From NCBI GenBank assembly GCA_947561715.1, contig OX387199.1, positions 6,577,001 to 6,641,000 on the forward strand: 64,000 nucleotides of DNA, read 5' to 3'. This document shows, piece by piece, positions 39,701-52,986 of the stretch. Position 1 is the stretch's first letter, and each line of letters opens with the position of its first letter. The position numbers and the translations under genes are program-made. Below the pieces are notes generated by a model. That model was not told the origin of the DNA, ran no database searches, and saw only the letters and a list, made by a program, of their open reading frames with translations. Source of the DNA: Ascidia mentula. Its lineage: Eukaryota > Chordata > Ascidiacea > Phlebobranchia > Ascidiidae.

Positions 39701-40607
39701 ATGGGATATCTGGATTTTCTTCAAGTCTCCAACCCCTGTTGGTATAACACTAAGATTAAAGCATATCATTTAATTACTACCTCATCTATTCTTGATATAC
39801 CGACCATTGCAAATATCAGCAGACATTCTACAGGTGCAATTTTTTACCCATCCGCATACTATTAGACCTTATATTCTTTGATAGCAATCGTTGTGCGTTT
39901 TCTCACTATTTCGTGCACCATTAGTTTTGAGTAAACTTGTTATCCCAGAAATACGTCATTCATGTGTTTTGCGGCTTTATTTTAATAGAAAACCAAAGGC
40001 TAAGATTTGTTAGATTAAACGAACATCCAACTTCAATACAAGTTATGACATATATTTTACAGTTGACTTACGATCTTCATTTGAACAATTGTTTGCAGTC
40101 CGTTGTGCCTCGGACGTGGCCACTAGTAAAATGCAGAAACAGCTGAACGTGGAATGTTTCCACATCATGTATTAAACTACATCTGTGGTTGCTGCAAAAA
40201 GTGTTTTTTATCTCTTTCAACAAAATTTTTGTCTTTTTCAACAGAATTTCCGAACGTATATTATTAGTTGTTCAAGGATTAAAGCTTGACAACTTACGGA
40301 TTTAGCATTATTGGATATCTACTGAGTAGAGACATTAGCTCGTACAAATCACTCAGCTATAGGTTGCAGCCGGAAGAATGCTTACAAGCTTACGTACTGC
40401 GCCATTCCTAACTAATACATTTTGAAGTACAACAATATATGAAAACGGTTACTAAGCCATGCAGGCAAACAGCTATCACTTGTATATTAGTCTGCGGTGG
40501 TGCTTCTAACTGGAAATGTGACTTTTTTCGTCTCACTGTACCGAAACCGCAACGGAGTGCAGCCAACGCTACTCGTACCTGGAACTGAGGAAATTGTAAA
40601 ATCCCAT
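33784..40607 (-). CDS. G5: kinase-less transmembrane EGF/FN3 receptor
   Basis: Complete 17-exon gene of about 887 residues. Exons: 40607-40579, 40142-40072, 39735-39622, 39415-39353, 39097-38886, 38471-38270, 37973-37771, 37500-37326, 37119-36829, 36553-36491, 36244-36039, 35861-35657, 35517-35327, 35113-34939, 34598-34337, 34060-33920 and 33844-33784. Domain order is the same as in G2. The signal peptide starts MGFYNFLSSS. The FN3-I loop has the long KEPHHTR form. The first cysteine of the membrane-proximal EGF is serine here (NASHGS instead of NACHGS; codon at 34420-34422), leaving five of six cysteines. The last base of exon 16 differs, so the residue at the tail junction is I instead of K. 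All phases agree. A candidate AATAAA lies at 33540-33545. The 5' two thirds is closest to G2 and the 3' third is nearly identical to G8. Confidence 0.88.
35327..39735 (-). repeat. Internal duplication of the ectodomain module, shown in G5
   Basis: Exons 3-8 and exon 9 (3' part) to 14 are copies of one ancestral block. Exon sizes pair up (63/63, 212/206, 202/205, 203/191, 175/175 bases), as do the phases, including the GC donor after the 63-base exon. Matching residues include LSVTFNWTV with LSVTYNWTV, MYCFFDRD with MYCFFDSD, IGMKMWVTNV in both, QTNITFPIRFGRSY in both, and LTSSSGPP in both. The same holds in every complete gene of the array. Confidence 0.9.
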
Positions 40608-42369
40608 GGTTTTGCTCACAATGCAAACGAGCTCTGCGCTGCCACGTCGTGATTAGTGTTTATCTTTGACCAATAACATCGATGTTGGATTGTTAATGAC
40701 TTTCCCTGTTCATGACTCATCGTGTCAAAGTGTATGTTGCTTGATTCCTGACGGAGGGCAATAAAGATAAATTGTTTCATGAAGTATATTGCAACAATAA
40801 CTAGGTATTTGATTGTACTGCAACCAATACATAGCGTAGATCTGATACTACCAACTCAATAGAAACGCAAAAACGCACTATATTTTAGAATTTGTATAAT
40901 TCGAGTATGTTTGACCAACTCATGCAGTTAACCGAGTTCCAACAGGCTGAATATACAATTGAATTTTATCACATAACATAAACAGTGGAGCATGTAGCAT
41001 GTAACATGTAGCATCATAGGCAGCATGTATTGTTAGTTTGCTTATAAAAACGTAATATTAAATTGAAATACAGCCGAAGGTGCGTAGCTGCACAAACTCC
41101 AGGAGCACGAATATAGATGTAATGCATGAACAGTCTTTTGTTCAAGTCTGTTTACCACATGGGTACAATTTCTCCAACTACATCAAATAGCGACTGCATT
41201 GATATTCAACAGCCTTGTCGCCCAGTGGTTCTCAAAATTTGTTGTTTGGTGAAAACTTTGTTTGCCTTTTTAATGAACCTTTCAACCAATGTACTAGAGT
41301 ATTGCCTTTTTATTTTGCCCAAGCGCTTGGGGTATTGTTGTTCATTTACCCAACCACCTTGTTATAATGACATCCAATTTTCTTGGCAGTGTATATGCAT
41401 ATATTCATCACACAATAAAAAACAAAGGCATGGAAGAGAATATTATTTTCAGCAAAGCTGCAATATGCAAAGACAGGCCAGCATGTTGTCACTTGTATCG
41501 GTCTGCGGCTGCGGGTTGAACACAGAAGGTATTTCCAAGGTCGGTTTCATTCTGCCACTTGTTCTAAAACTCAGGGTATTTTCTGAGCACTGCGCAATTC
41601 GAATGTGTCATGGCAATTTAAAGCGTTGCACTGAAAAATAAATTTTGGAAAAGGTGAAGACACATTAGTATGCGTTTTGTTGCATATAAGACAGAATAAT
41701 CTTTTTGTTTGGGTTAACGAACACCTAATTTACCGTTCGGCCCCTTGTCATGAATGCGATGTTGAACGTTTTGCCACTAATTTCCAAATATCAACTGTAT
41801 GCGCAGTTTCTGCTTTTTAACATACTTCGCTGACTTAAAGTGTATTAAGAAAACCTGTTCAAACATTTGTCTTCACTCACAGCTTAAGCTGGTTTGACCA
41901 ACCCTATATATATACTTGTATCCTTGCCTGTTGATCTACACACTAACAAACACAATATGGGCCCATATACTGCTCTAACGTTCGAACACACAGATTGAAT
42001 GTTTAACGATACGGCAAATTCGGTTGTTCCTTCAGTGTCTGCCACCATTCACTCATCAAAACCCATTGTTCAGAATGTGGGTGTCGAATTTCAGTTTGGT
42101 TGTGTTTTCCTCAGCTGTACTTCAAGCACCAAACTACCGGAGACGAAAACGCAGCAGAACACACCATGGTCAAGCAACCGCTTGGAAATCAGTCGTATCG
42201 GCGTGCACAACTGTCTGCAGCTCAAATGTCATTATTGGCTGATTGCTTGTACGTGCATTTGACTATGTGTTGAATTAAAATTCAGGTGCAAATTTACTGT
42301 GGATTTTGCGTGAAATTCTTGTGCACACAGTATCTCGGTAGGATATTGACCACCCTAGTCTCCAATTAT
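40608..42369. other. Intergenic region G6/G5
   Basis: Nearly identical copy of 11484-13245: 3' flank of a kinase gene followed by the 5' flank of a kinase-less gene. The spurious 171-codon plus-strand frame recurs at 41126-41641. No gene called. Confidence 0.5.
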
Positions 42370-45144
42370 TCAAACAATTTTATCAAAAGCAACACGGAGA
42401 TCGACCCCGGCTTGATGTCCAACATCACCATTAAACTGTGAGAAAAGTTCTGTATTGTTGACTTCAAAGTTGGTGCCAGTGGACCAAAGTGCCAAATACT
42501 TGTCTCCGCATGTTCCATCTAAGCTGTCAGTTGGCAAGATTTGTCGGTCCACTGTTCCATCAGTTTTTACATCTCTTAGCTGCTCCTGGAGGTTGACAAA
42601 GGTCGGTCGGTTCATTGGCAACCACTGCCAACATTGTAGCATGAGTTTGTATCTATAAACACATTTAAACTTGTGGCCAACATGAAGTGGTGATACAAAT
42701 GTTATGTTTTTGAAACAGCTTTAAACCAAAATTAACTGCCCGCGATACACGCGTAAAACGTGCTAGACCGTGCTGTACTATGATAGCAAGTTAATCAAAT
42801 GTGCTCATGCCAACATGTATAGTCCTCTGGTGCTTTATGTTTCAATTAACGAATGTTACAGTAAGGATTTCGTATTGATGCAATGAGCTCACAATTTCCA
42901 ACACTTACAGATGATCGTTGCACGACGTGGGCTTTGGCATCCTGTACCCCTTTTCCAGTGAATAAAAGAGATGACTCTGTTCAATTTCAGGGTATGGCGT
43001 GGCACCCACTGTTACCATTTCGTAAAGTAATATGCCGAAAGACCACCTTGAACATAAGAAAGCACTATTTGTTATGTGGTCGATTAGGCCAAATCACCCA
43101 GGGTCTAAAAGTACCCCGTTCTCCAAAAGGGTTCCACTGTCTGCCTGATTCTGTATTGTCTAGGACGGGCCCAGTGTGTTATATCTAATGTTATAAACAA
43201 CTTACACGTCACTCCGCCACGTAATAGGGACTTTCCCTCCCATCATCCGTTCGGGGCTGACCCACTTGAATGGAACTCGTCGCTCGGTGGCGCCCTTGAT
43301 CATGCCGTAGCGGTAAACGTCGTTGGCCAGACCAAAGTCAGAAATTTTACACTGCATGTTCTGCAAAGTTTGGATGTTGCTTACGTATAGGAAACTGACA
43401 AAACATTGTGAATTAATATCCATTACATGTAATTTCGAATCCTCATAAAATCAGTCACCGTAGTGCAAGCTTTAACGCTATCTGCGCCCAATTTAACACC
43501 ATGCAAAATGAACGTTTGGGTTTTCGGGGATACTTGCCTCTCCCACTAAAATGTTTCTGGCCGCGACATCCCCGTGAATAATCTTAGAGGAGGCGAGAAA
43601 ATGTAAACCTCCGGCGATTTGTCGCCCAATCTGGTAGAGATTGGACTCACTGAAGTTGTAGATTGGATTCTGGTTTCTCTTGGATGCCTTCAAACCAAAT
43701 TACGTATCTTGTGTTTGGTCAATACTGTAAAGATCCAGCGCAGTAAATCTGTACTATGGAAAACAGCAGACAGCATCCATTGGCGTAGCTGGGGGACATG
43801 TAGGGACCATAACTTCCCTAACTCAAAAATACTCAGATTTTGGTTATTCGATTGTTCAATTATGGTTTGACTTGTACTGAAAGCACGAGGACGACTGGTC
43901 GTTGTTTGCATTGTGCGTTGAATTTTGATCTGACCACTGGCAGAAACGCAACGGGGAATCCAGCTTTACGTCTTAATCGCTGGGTTTACAGCGTAGGTAC
44001 CAGCATATTTGCTGACGTGAGATAGGAATTTCCATGATATGTGCGGATCACTCCTCCCGATCGTGTAAATGCCAACCTTGTCGGTTGCAAAAATTTCACT
44101 GCAACCCTGAAATCTTTGGTTTCCTTTTCCCCATGACATTTTATTGATATTAATGCCCACCAAAAAGGTTATCATGCGGATCGACCGTTGTGGTTTGAAT
44201 GGTGTTGGTTAGGAGCCGTTTGTTATTGCCTCAAGATGTTAACACCCATGCTGTTTACAGCGTTATCCCACGTACGACGCCAGGTTATGTAGAGAGGCGT
44301 TGCTGTCAGCAACTAATGTCCTGCATGACGTCATAAATAAGGAAACGATTTCGATCCTAACCTCCCTGCAATCCCAGAGAAAATGAAGTAAATCTCCATA
44401 TTTCATGTACTCGGTCACCAACAATGGTGATTCGCACTCGTTTTCCGCATCCAGCTTTGTCGTGCACACCCCAATGATCCCCATAATGGAGTCGTGCGGC
44501 CCAAGCGACATTAGGAGCGCCATTTCAGCCAGGAAATCCTCCCTGTATGCAACCGCATGAAGAGCTGCAAGAAAGCAAAGCCATTTGATTTACAAATTTT
44601 CGGTGAACATGCATTTGGTAAATGTTTCTCAGGTATAGGCTGGTTTGATTGGGGTAACGGTTGCTGGTAATAATACAATAAAGATCTTCTAAAATTTCAA
44701 TATATAATAACCACGTGTCAAAATGGAAAATAAATGTAATAGGCTGTAAGCTATAAGTTAAATAGAAAAACTGGCTGAACATGTAGGCTGCTGTTGCCAA
44801 CTACCTCCAAGTCACACTGAATAGCAATGGTAGCAAAACTTGGAGATTTGTGCCTCAGGTTTCTTATATGCGAAATATTTAAATGTCTGCCAGGTGCCTG
44901 GCAGCAAAGGCATCCGACAACCAAATCAATTTTCTTTAGATTTCTTTTACGTAAATGCCCGACAAATTTATTCACAAATCGTGTTAAGGCTTGCAGAGTA
45001 AGCTTTGGAAATCTTTTAACGACTGGTACTTTGCAACTGAATTGAAATAACCTGTCAACGATTTCACGGCAACTTCCTTTTTCGATCCAATGTCGTGCCA
45101 GGTTGCTCTGTAAACGACTCCAAAGTTTCCCCTTCCGAGTACGT
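42370..45144 (-). CDS. G6 kinase-domain exons (open, conserved)
   Basis: Six exons (45144-45052, 44564-44362, 43687-43538, 43360-43206, 43046-42909, 42652-42370) join in phase into an undamaged tyrosine-kinase domain. Visible motifs are GRGNFG, VAVKSL, helix-C glutamate in DFLAEMALL, HGDVAARN, ISDFGLANDV and VPFKWVSPE, then the C-lobe LQCWQWLPMNRPTF and a tail of about 70 residues ending FDKIV before TGA. It is very close to G3; the catalytic loop has VAAR where G3 has VATR. The clean state contrasts with the frameshifts upstream, which argues that G6 was damaged very recently or is mis-assembled there. Confidence 0.8.
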
Positions 45145-45758
45145 CTAAAATTTAGTGATGAAAGCCGTTATCTTTAAATTGCCTGAGCGAGTCAAATCAC
45201 AACCTGAGAAAAGTCTTAAGTAAGCGGTTAGTGTCAATGTTTATGTTTTTAATGGCAAAGGTGAATTCATCGGTGCGGTTTCCACGATAGTTGTACGTTT
45301 ATTTAATCCTAAACCTCAGAACAGTTTACGTTAAAGTTATTTTGGAAAAAGGCAAAATTCTTGCCCCAAACTATATATAAAGTAATGGCAAACCGTGTAA
45401 AGCCAGGTTGTTTCGATCTATTTCCCACTTTTGTCCAAATACAGGACCCATGTTAGTCATTTGAAGGTGGTTTTCGAACTGAGAGTAGTTAGAAAAGGCG
45501 CCAGGTCTGCCAGAGATTCGCCGGCGACAAACCGCGATTGGTCAAATATGAGTCTCCTTTATACAACAACAAATATAAATATACCCATCATATTATAGCA
45601 GCTCTTGTAAGCAATATTACAAAATCATCTGCCACTGAGTCTTTGTTGGCCGTAAGATAAAAACTTTCGTTCAGCAAATTTTTTGTGAAAGGTTTGTCCA
45701 ACAATAGTAATCAATTCACGGGCGTTTGCAAGTTACCTATTGTCAATGCAGAGTGGAA

Positions 45759-45795
45759 TTACATACCACCAACTACATTCAATGACATTGACGGT
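45759..45795 (-). other. Possible alternative terminal exon in the G6 juxtamembrane intron
   Basis: Homologous to exon 17 of the kinase-less genes. Here the acceptor (TTTGGTTACAG) is intact and in phase with the transmembrane exon. Using it would add KPSMSLNVVGGM and a TAA stop, giving a kinase-less isoform from a kinase gene. A GT also lies after GGTG (45767), but splicing from there is out of phase with the juxtamembrane exon. Use of the exon is inference. Confidence 0.4.
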
Positions 45796-48700
45796 CTGTA
45801 ACCAAAATTAATCAAAAAAAAATCGACTTCTGCCTTTTGGTAAACCACCCACATATTTGTGTTGGAAACTTACTTTCTCATTCGTTCTCGTCGACGTCTG
45901 ATGACGAAGAACATCAGAAGACACACAGTGACCAAACCTGCGGTGCCCATAACAGCGATCACGGGGTTTTTCATATTCCTACAGCTGTTGTATCCATCAC
46001 CGGTGTAACCCTCGCTGTAAAGAATATTTATGCACAAAAGGCGATCACTGAAACATAGTATTAAAATAAGAAATATAAACTAATGTTTTTTTTAATGGCA
46101 GAAAGGTCTTGTCCTTTTGCAAGCCAATCGTGAATGCAACGCATTGTGGTGACATTGCAGTCGCAATCTGTTGCGTAACACCACAACCGAACAACCGACA
46201 GTGCAGATGGCTCAATGTAGCGGAAATCATGTGAAATCAATACAGCCAGCAATAATGCTGAGCTCCAGACACTGTCTGGTGAGAGGGCTTCGGTTTAACG
46301 TTGTTATACAATGTTAAGCGAATTCCTTTGCGAGCGAATATTAGCAGTTTATTTAAAGGAAATTTCATCGACTTAAACTTTTACGGGGTCTGTGACTTCA
46401 GTGCATATGGCATTGTAACAAAAATGTCATCCACATTGCTATTTAGCCGCCGACAACCGTTGGATCAAAATAATTGGTCGATATTGCCTATGGTTGCTAC
46501 TTGGTTATATGCCGTGTATGGTTTTCGCAGAATCAAAATCCTTAAGGAATATGGTTTTTCTGCTATTATCAATTAGTTGAAAATAGAACTATAACTTAGT
46601 AGTTGGTGCGGGCTTACGTAGCTTCGGTATAAACAATGCTCTTAGTTTTAACTTATAGGCGACAAAAGCTAACGAAAGCTAACTTACTCGCAAGAGCAAT
46701 CATAACCCAGTTTTGGTGCTGGCCTGTCTTTGCATGTTGCAGCCGTGGCGCATTTAGCTGTAGATCCGTGACAGGCGTTGTAGTCTTTGCAGTCGATCCC
46801 GCCAATGAACTGATCCACCCCGTCACCACTGTATCCGGGTTTGCAGGTGCAGTTCAAAATAGAACGATCGTTGCTGAGAACCTCACAATATACATGTGGA
46901 TCGCAGTGACGTTCTTTCACAGTTTCGTCGACTGGACAGGGGTCCCAATCTAAACAGAATGATTTGATTGGAGTTTTTCCTGATCATTTTGCGGCTGAAA
47001 TATATAAAGCAATGTTTAAGAACCACCAAATTCACCGGAAACCTAATGCAAAATCAAGAAACGAGCCTTAAATACAAAAAGTTTTTCCAAGTGCAATTTC
47101 AAAATGTAATCTTTGCGACACAGATATCACAAAACTATTATTATGCGGGTATTCTTTAGCTGGCCTTTTATTGCTATAATGATTATTTGTCACATATTTC
47201 CTTCTGATATCATATATTGGAAAACTTTTGAAACGTAAATCGTGATTAGAAATGATTTGTTAGATCTTTGGAATCGAATTCTCAAACCTTCAAAGAAGTA
47301 TTCTAAGTAAGCGGGGGTTCCATAGTTTTGGCACAGGTGGTCGTTCCCTATACAAACTTTATCCAGGTCTATGTACGCAGCCACGGAGAACAAGTATGTG
47401 GCATTCGGAGGTAGTTTTTGATACGTGAAGTTGAACAAAGTTTCTCCGTCCTGCGCTTCGATCTTTCGAAGTAAAACAGATGTAAGAAATTGGTCGGTTT
47501 CACCACGACGAGGTTAAATGTTACATGTACGAATAAATGTACTATTTTCACAAATGCATCTTGTATTTCAACTTGTCTTCTAAGATCGATACGATTTACT
47601 GTAATTAATGAAGAATTCAATGGAAAAACACTTTCGACCTTGAATGATTTTATAGGTTGTCGTGTGTGTACTTACTACCAATGGTCTTGAGTATGCGTCA
47701 TCCACTATGTAGCGCAAACGATACTCAGGGGGTAAACTGTTGGTAATAACATCGAGAATGTGAGGCGCTGTCCACTGCAAGACTACAGTTATTGTATGGT
47801 CTGTGTGGTTGCGGTACCAATTGACCATTGTGAAGTCTAGTGGTGGTCCCGAAGACGAAGTCAAGTCTAAATTAGAAATATATTGAACATATTTCTTTGT
47901 AGTCAAACAAACTCGGACATGGTAGACGTTGGTCATATTATTCTAAGAGTATTTAAAAGTAGTAGATATAAATTGTTGCAGCCTAAACAAGAAATGTACA
48001 CTCACTACTCAGTACTTGTTCACTGCGACAATACTCGGAAGCTGCTTGCTCGTCGACAGGATGCTTGTTGATGAGGTGATAGCCACAAAACAGATACACG
48101 TCATGGCCATAATTCCTGTCTACGCCAATCATGCATCGGCCTCTATAAGCCATAATGTGGAATGTGTACGAACGACCGAACCGGATGGGAAACGTGATAT
48201 TTGTTTGATTCTGAAAACAACCGTAAAACGTATAGAACCAACGTGAATCCAAGACAGCACCTTTATGAGGATGTTTATGTCAATTTTGTAGTTTGTTTGG
48301 GCTGGGTGAAACAAGAAATTTTTAAGTACCTACAATTTAACATTTGGACGTTCTTATACCTTCATGATTGTTTTTATCTGTCCCATTGGACATGGCCGGT
48401 CCACATCTTCCAATGCAATAACGCAACTTTCCGAGCTTGTGCAATTCGTCACGTCCTCTGCTTCGCAAGGGTATTTGCACTCTACAAGTTCTCCTTCAAC
48501 GTTTGTGACCCACATTTTCATGCCGATCAACGCCTGGCAGTATTCGTCCTTCTCATAATCGTTTTCTACAAACAAAATATGATTGTAGAAATCATCACGT
48601 GATTATGAAAACGAATGCTCTCTGCTTTGTCGTTTATGCGCACTTTCCGCAGCACTTTAAAAAGATCTAACGATCAAAGTAATTCAATTCGAATCAATTT

Positions 48701-51700
48701 CAAGTGATTAATTTCCACTTAAGCGTAAGCAAGTGCTACATTGTGCATGACAAAATGTTGTTTCATATGTTATAATGTTCCTTGAAATGTTTTTTGTTAT
48801 AAATTTTGATTTGAGGTACTTGCCGTAGGCCAATGTATCGTCGTCACTGTCAAAAAAGCAATACATGATTCCGTCGTGATCGTCTCCTAAAACAAATCGA
48901 TCTTTAAACGATGGAGCTAATAATGATTTTTAGTGAGCGCAGACAGGGCCACTGTTTCCGCAAAATTCCGTTCAGTAATTTTTTTTTACAGTCGGCAATA
49001 AGATGAAAAGTCTGCAATAGGACGTGTGCTGAGTTAAATGAAATTCTTTGAAACAACTCTGTGTAAGACTCTCTTGACACCTTCGCAGAGAATGCACAAC
49101 AACATTACCCACATATCATCTGTCTGCAGCTTATACACAATTAACACTACCCACCCTTCAGTGTCCAGTTGTAAGTAACGCTTAGTTTTGCGGTCGAGTG
49201 GTTTGTATGATCGGAAAGGTGAAGATTAGCGTAATAGAATGTCTCGACAACCATATCAATTCATCATTCTGTATACTGGGACTTTGGCAACCGACTGCCC
49301 CAATGGATCGGTCAATCCCATCACCGCTGTAGCCAGGTTTACAGGTGCAGTTTAATCGTGAACGATCTTTGCTCAGGATCTCACAAAACGCATGCGGATC
49401 GCAATGACGTTCTATCACTTCTCTGTCTATTGGACAGGGGTTCCAATCTGTGGAGAAGTAAGCGAATGAATATTTCATCATACCAGAATAGAAAAGACGA
49501 CTTTCTACAGCAATTTCACCTCAGTAACCGCCACCAACACAGACGCTTTATGTTAGTCAGTGGTTTTTGATAATATATTTTCAATTCTTTCATAATTTTA
49601 ATTGAATTTAATCATTCAAGATGTTTTTAAGCTAAGCCAACGTCTGCACAAACCTTCAAAGAATTCTTCTATTTCTGCCGCGGTTCCAAAGTTTTCGCAA
49701 ATCTCTCCACCAGGACAGGTCTTATCATTAGGATTCGTGTAAGCGAATGCCTTAAACACGTAGGTGTTATTCGGGCGTAGCCCACGGTAAGTGTACGTGA
49801 ACACATCTTGACCAGGAAGTGGCATCACCTTTAACGAAATGTGGAAACATTTGTTGGTCTGTTATGTCAGAAACGACACTCAAATACAACGAGTTCGCAA
49901 GGCCTGCACGTTTATATTTAAAATGTCAAATATACTATCATTGTAATAGAATACATGCAGTAGGGTACAGAAGCACTACAGCATTAGGGGATGTTGTGGT
50001 TACACTATATGCGAACCATTGTGGTCTCATTGCATATAAGCACAACTAACAATCAACCCATGCTGTAAATCCTGAAGGACTTCTACACATGGATTTTACC
50101 TCAACTGCCTTTGAGTGAAAGCCGGTTTGATTCACGTACAACACCAAGTATTTGTCAGGCAAGCGGTTTTCAATGTTGTCTACGACATGAGGTGCTTGCC
50201 ATTGTAACATCACCGTTATTGTGTGGTCATTGTGATTTCGGAATGCTTCGAGCATTGTGAAGTTGATTGGTGGTCCCGATGACGATGTCAAGTCTAGGTT
50301 AAGATATGAATTTTTGCATCACGGACCAATTACTTAACTCGTTTCAGATGTATTGAACACATTACAATAGCGTGAAGCACATCAAAGTTTAATGAATTGA
50401 TTTTTTTTGTATTTTGGCATCTTAAGAACCCGCAAAAGCGGATTTCATTTACAAATATATGAGACATAAACTCTTAAACTTCACTGTGTCGTTAACTGGT
50501 GCAGGAATCTTCTCTTGTCATGGGTGTTGTAACATGCACTTTACCAAACGTTTCAAAACCAAAGAAATGTCCAACAATACAACTCACTACTGAGTACTTG
50601 TTCACTGCGACAATACTTGTAAGCTGCTTGCTCGTCTACCGGATGCTTGTTGATGAGGTGATAGCCACAGAATAGGTAGACGTCGCTGCTATGTTGAGTT
50701 TTACCAAAAACTCGTCTTCCGCGGTACCCGAAAATGTTAAAACAATACGAACGACCGAATCGGATAGGAAACGTGATGTTGGTTTGGTCTGTAATCAGCA
50801 ACCATTTGGGGTCAAATAAACTTACACAAACAATTAGTTGGGTTTGAGTTGTAATTCGTGTTTTGTTTTTTCATCGTAGGCTGTGGAATACGGACTATAC
50901 CATTTAAAACACCAGACAAATAAGGAAATCAATTTTTTGATATATTCATTTCAGGTGGAAACCAGCACGAGTGCCATTTTTGAAACAAAGGCGTGCCAAA
51001 TTTGGTGGTTAACCTAAACCGACGTAAATTCCGCGAAAATAAGACGAATCCAACGTTGCATTTGTCGTTGACCACTCTATATGTGAAAATCATGAGTGTT
51101 GTCTCATTTCAGTATCGTCCTGTCTGGCAGGATGGTTGGTCATATATCCGGAAGTTATTATTGGGGCATTTGGTGAGTACTAGCATTGCTCATGTAATCG
51201 GAAATACCTTCATTATGGCCTTTATTTGTCCCATTGGACAGGGCTGATCAACATAAGCGGCTGTAACGCAGATTTCTTCACTTTTGCAACCCTGTAGATC
51301 AACTGACTCACACGGGTAGGAGCACTCCACATAATCCCCATTAACGTTCGTCACCCACATTTTCATGCCTATCATGGATTGGCAGTAGTGGTCGTGGAGG
51401 TCGTAGTAATAATCCGAGCCTGCAACAGATTGATAAACAAAAGACAATTTGTAACAAACTGTTTTTGGCAGACTATTTCGAATGGTTTTGTGGCCCACGA
51501 GTCAACCTGAAGGTCTTTTATAAAAAAAGATTCACACTGACCAACTTGATGTCTTATTTCGATATTTGAATTTGATTGTTAGTTCTCAAAAGTTTGTGTT
51601 TTTAAACCACACGAAACTTGTTCACTCTATGCTGTACAGTAAGCCATTCTCTAATTTATGTAGATATACTCGCCTTTGGCTGCAATGTGGTTGTCCCGGT

Positions 51701-52986
51701 CGAAAAAACAGTACATAAAACCATCGTAATCCTCATCTAAAAACCAAAATACTCAACTCTTTCGGTATTTGAAACCACACTCAATACTTAATTGCACAGA
51801 AAACACTTAACTATAACTTTGCCCACTTTGAAATAACTGTATATATTTTATGCGTTAAATTCCTATGACTTTGAAAATCTTCGTATGCAGCATGTCGTGT
51901 TTGTTTATTTGTGCTCAAAAGACTGTGATTTCTATTTACTTTCCACTGTCCAGTTGAAGGTGACGCTAAGTGTAACGGTCGAGAGGTTTTTGTTACTGGG
52001 AAGGTACAGTTCAGGGTAATGGGATATCTGGATTTTCTTCAAGTCTCCAACCCCTGTTGGTATAACACTAAGATTAAAGCATATCATATAACTACTACCT
52101 CACCTATTCTTGATATACCGATCTTTGCAAATATCATACATTCTACAGATGTATTTTTTTTTACCCATCCGCATACTATTAGACCTTTATATATTCTTTG
52201 GAAGCAATCATGCAATTAAACAGCATTTTTAAAAACCGTTGCACTTCTTTATGTCCCAGACATTTGTGTCGGGTGTCGCGTACAACTTGTCGCTTTGTGC
52301 GTTTTCTCACTATTTGGTGCACCATTAGTTTTGAGTAAACTTGTTATCCCAGAAATATGTCATTCATGTAGTTTGCGGCTTTATTTTAATAGTAAACCAA
52401 AGGCTAAGATTTGTTAGATTAAATGAGCGTCCAACTTTAATATAAATTATAATATCTTGCAGTGGACTTACGATCTTCATTTGAACAATTGTTTGGAGTC
52501 CGTTGTGCCTCGGACGTGGCCACTAGTAAAATGCAGAAACAGCTAAACGTGGAATGTTTCCACATCCTGTATTAAACTACATCTGTGGTTGCTGCAAAAA
52601 GTGTTTTTCATCTCTTTCAACAAAATTTCCTCACGTATATTATTAGTTGTACAAGGACTAAAGCTTGACAACCTACGGATTTAGCATTATTGCATATCTA
52701 CTGAGTAGAGACATTAGCTCGCACAAATCACTCAGCTGTAAGTTGCATCCGGGAGCATTTTTCCAAGCTTACTTGCTGCGCCATTCCTAACTAATTCCTT
52801 TTGAAGTACAACATTATATGAAAACGATGACTAAGCCATGCAGGCAAACAGCTATCACTTGTATACTTGTCTGCGGTGGCGCTTTTAACTGGAAATGTGT
52901 CTTTTTTCGTCTCACTGTACCGAAACCGCAATGGAGTGCAGCCAACGCTACTCGTACCTGGAACATAGGAAATGGTAAAATCCCAT

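Larger units (their letters stand above)
42370..52986 (-). pseudogene. G6: receptor tyrosine kinase paralogue with three frame-breaking indels
   Basis: Exon layout equals G3: 52986-52958, 52542-52472, 52053-51940, 51736-51674, 51419-51208, 50788-50588, 50293-50100, 49828-49654, 49447-49155, 48886-48824, 48565-48360, 48210-48006, 47866-47676, 47462-47288, 46949-46688, 46014-45874, then 45556-45394, 45144-45052, 44564-44362, 43687-43538, 43360-43206, 43046-42909 and 42652-42370. Against all other copies it lacks one T at the first bases of exon 6 (near 50788), has an extra AT in exon 9 (near 49254), and lacks one T in the juxtamembrane exon (near 45489). The indels do not compensate. The first alone leads to a stop within exon 6, leaving a short secreted fragment. 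The kinase exons themselves are open. Either this is a recent pseudogene or some of the indels are assembly errors; two are single-base losses in short T runs. Confidence 0.7.

Noticed and set aside
51670-51674. GT donor four bases downstream in the 63-base exon (GGCGA|GTATAT)
   Set aside because: It would leave phase 2, while the next exon needs phase 1. Only the GC donor keeps the frame, in both module copies and all genes.
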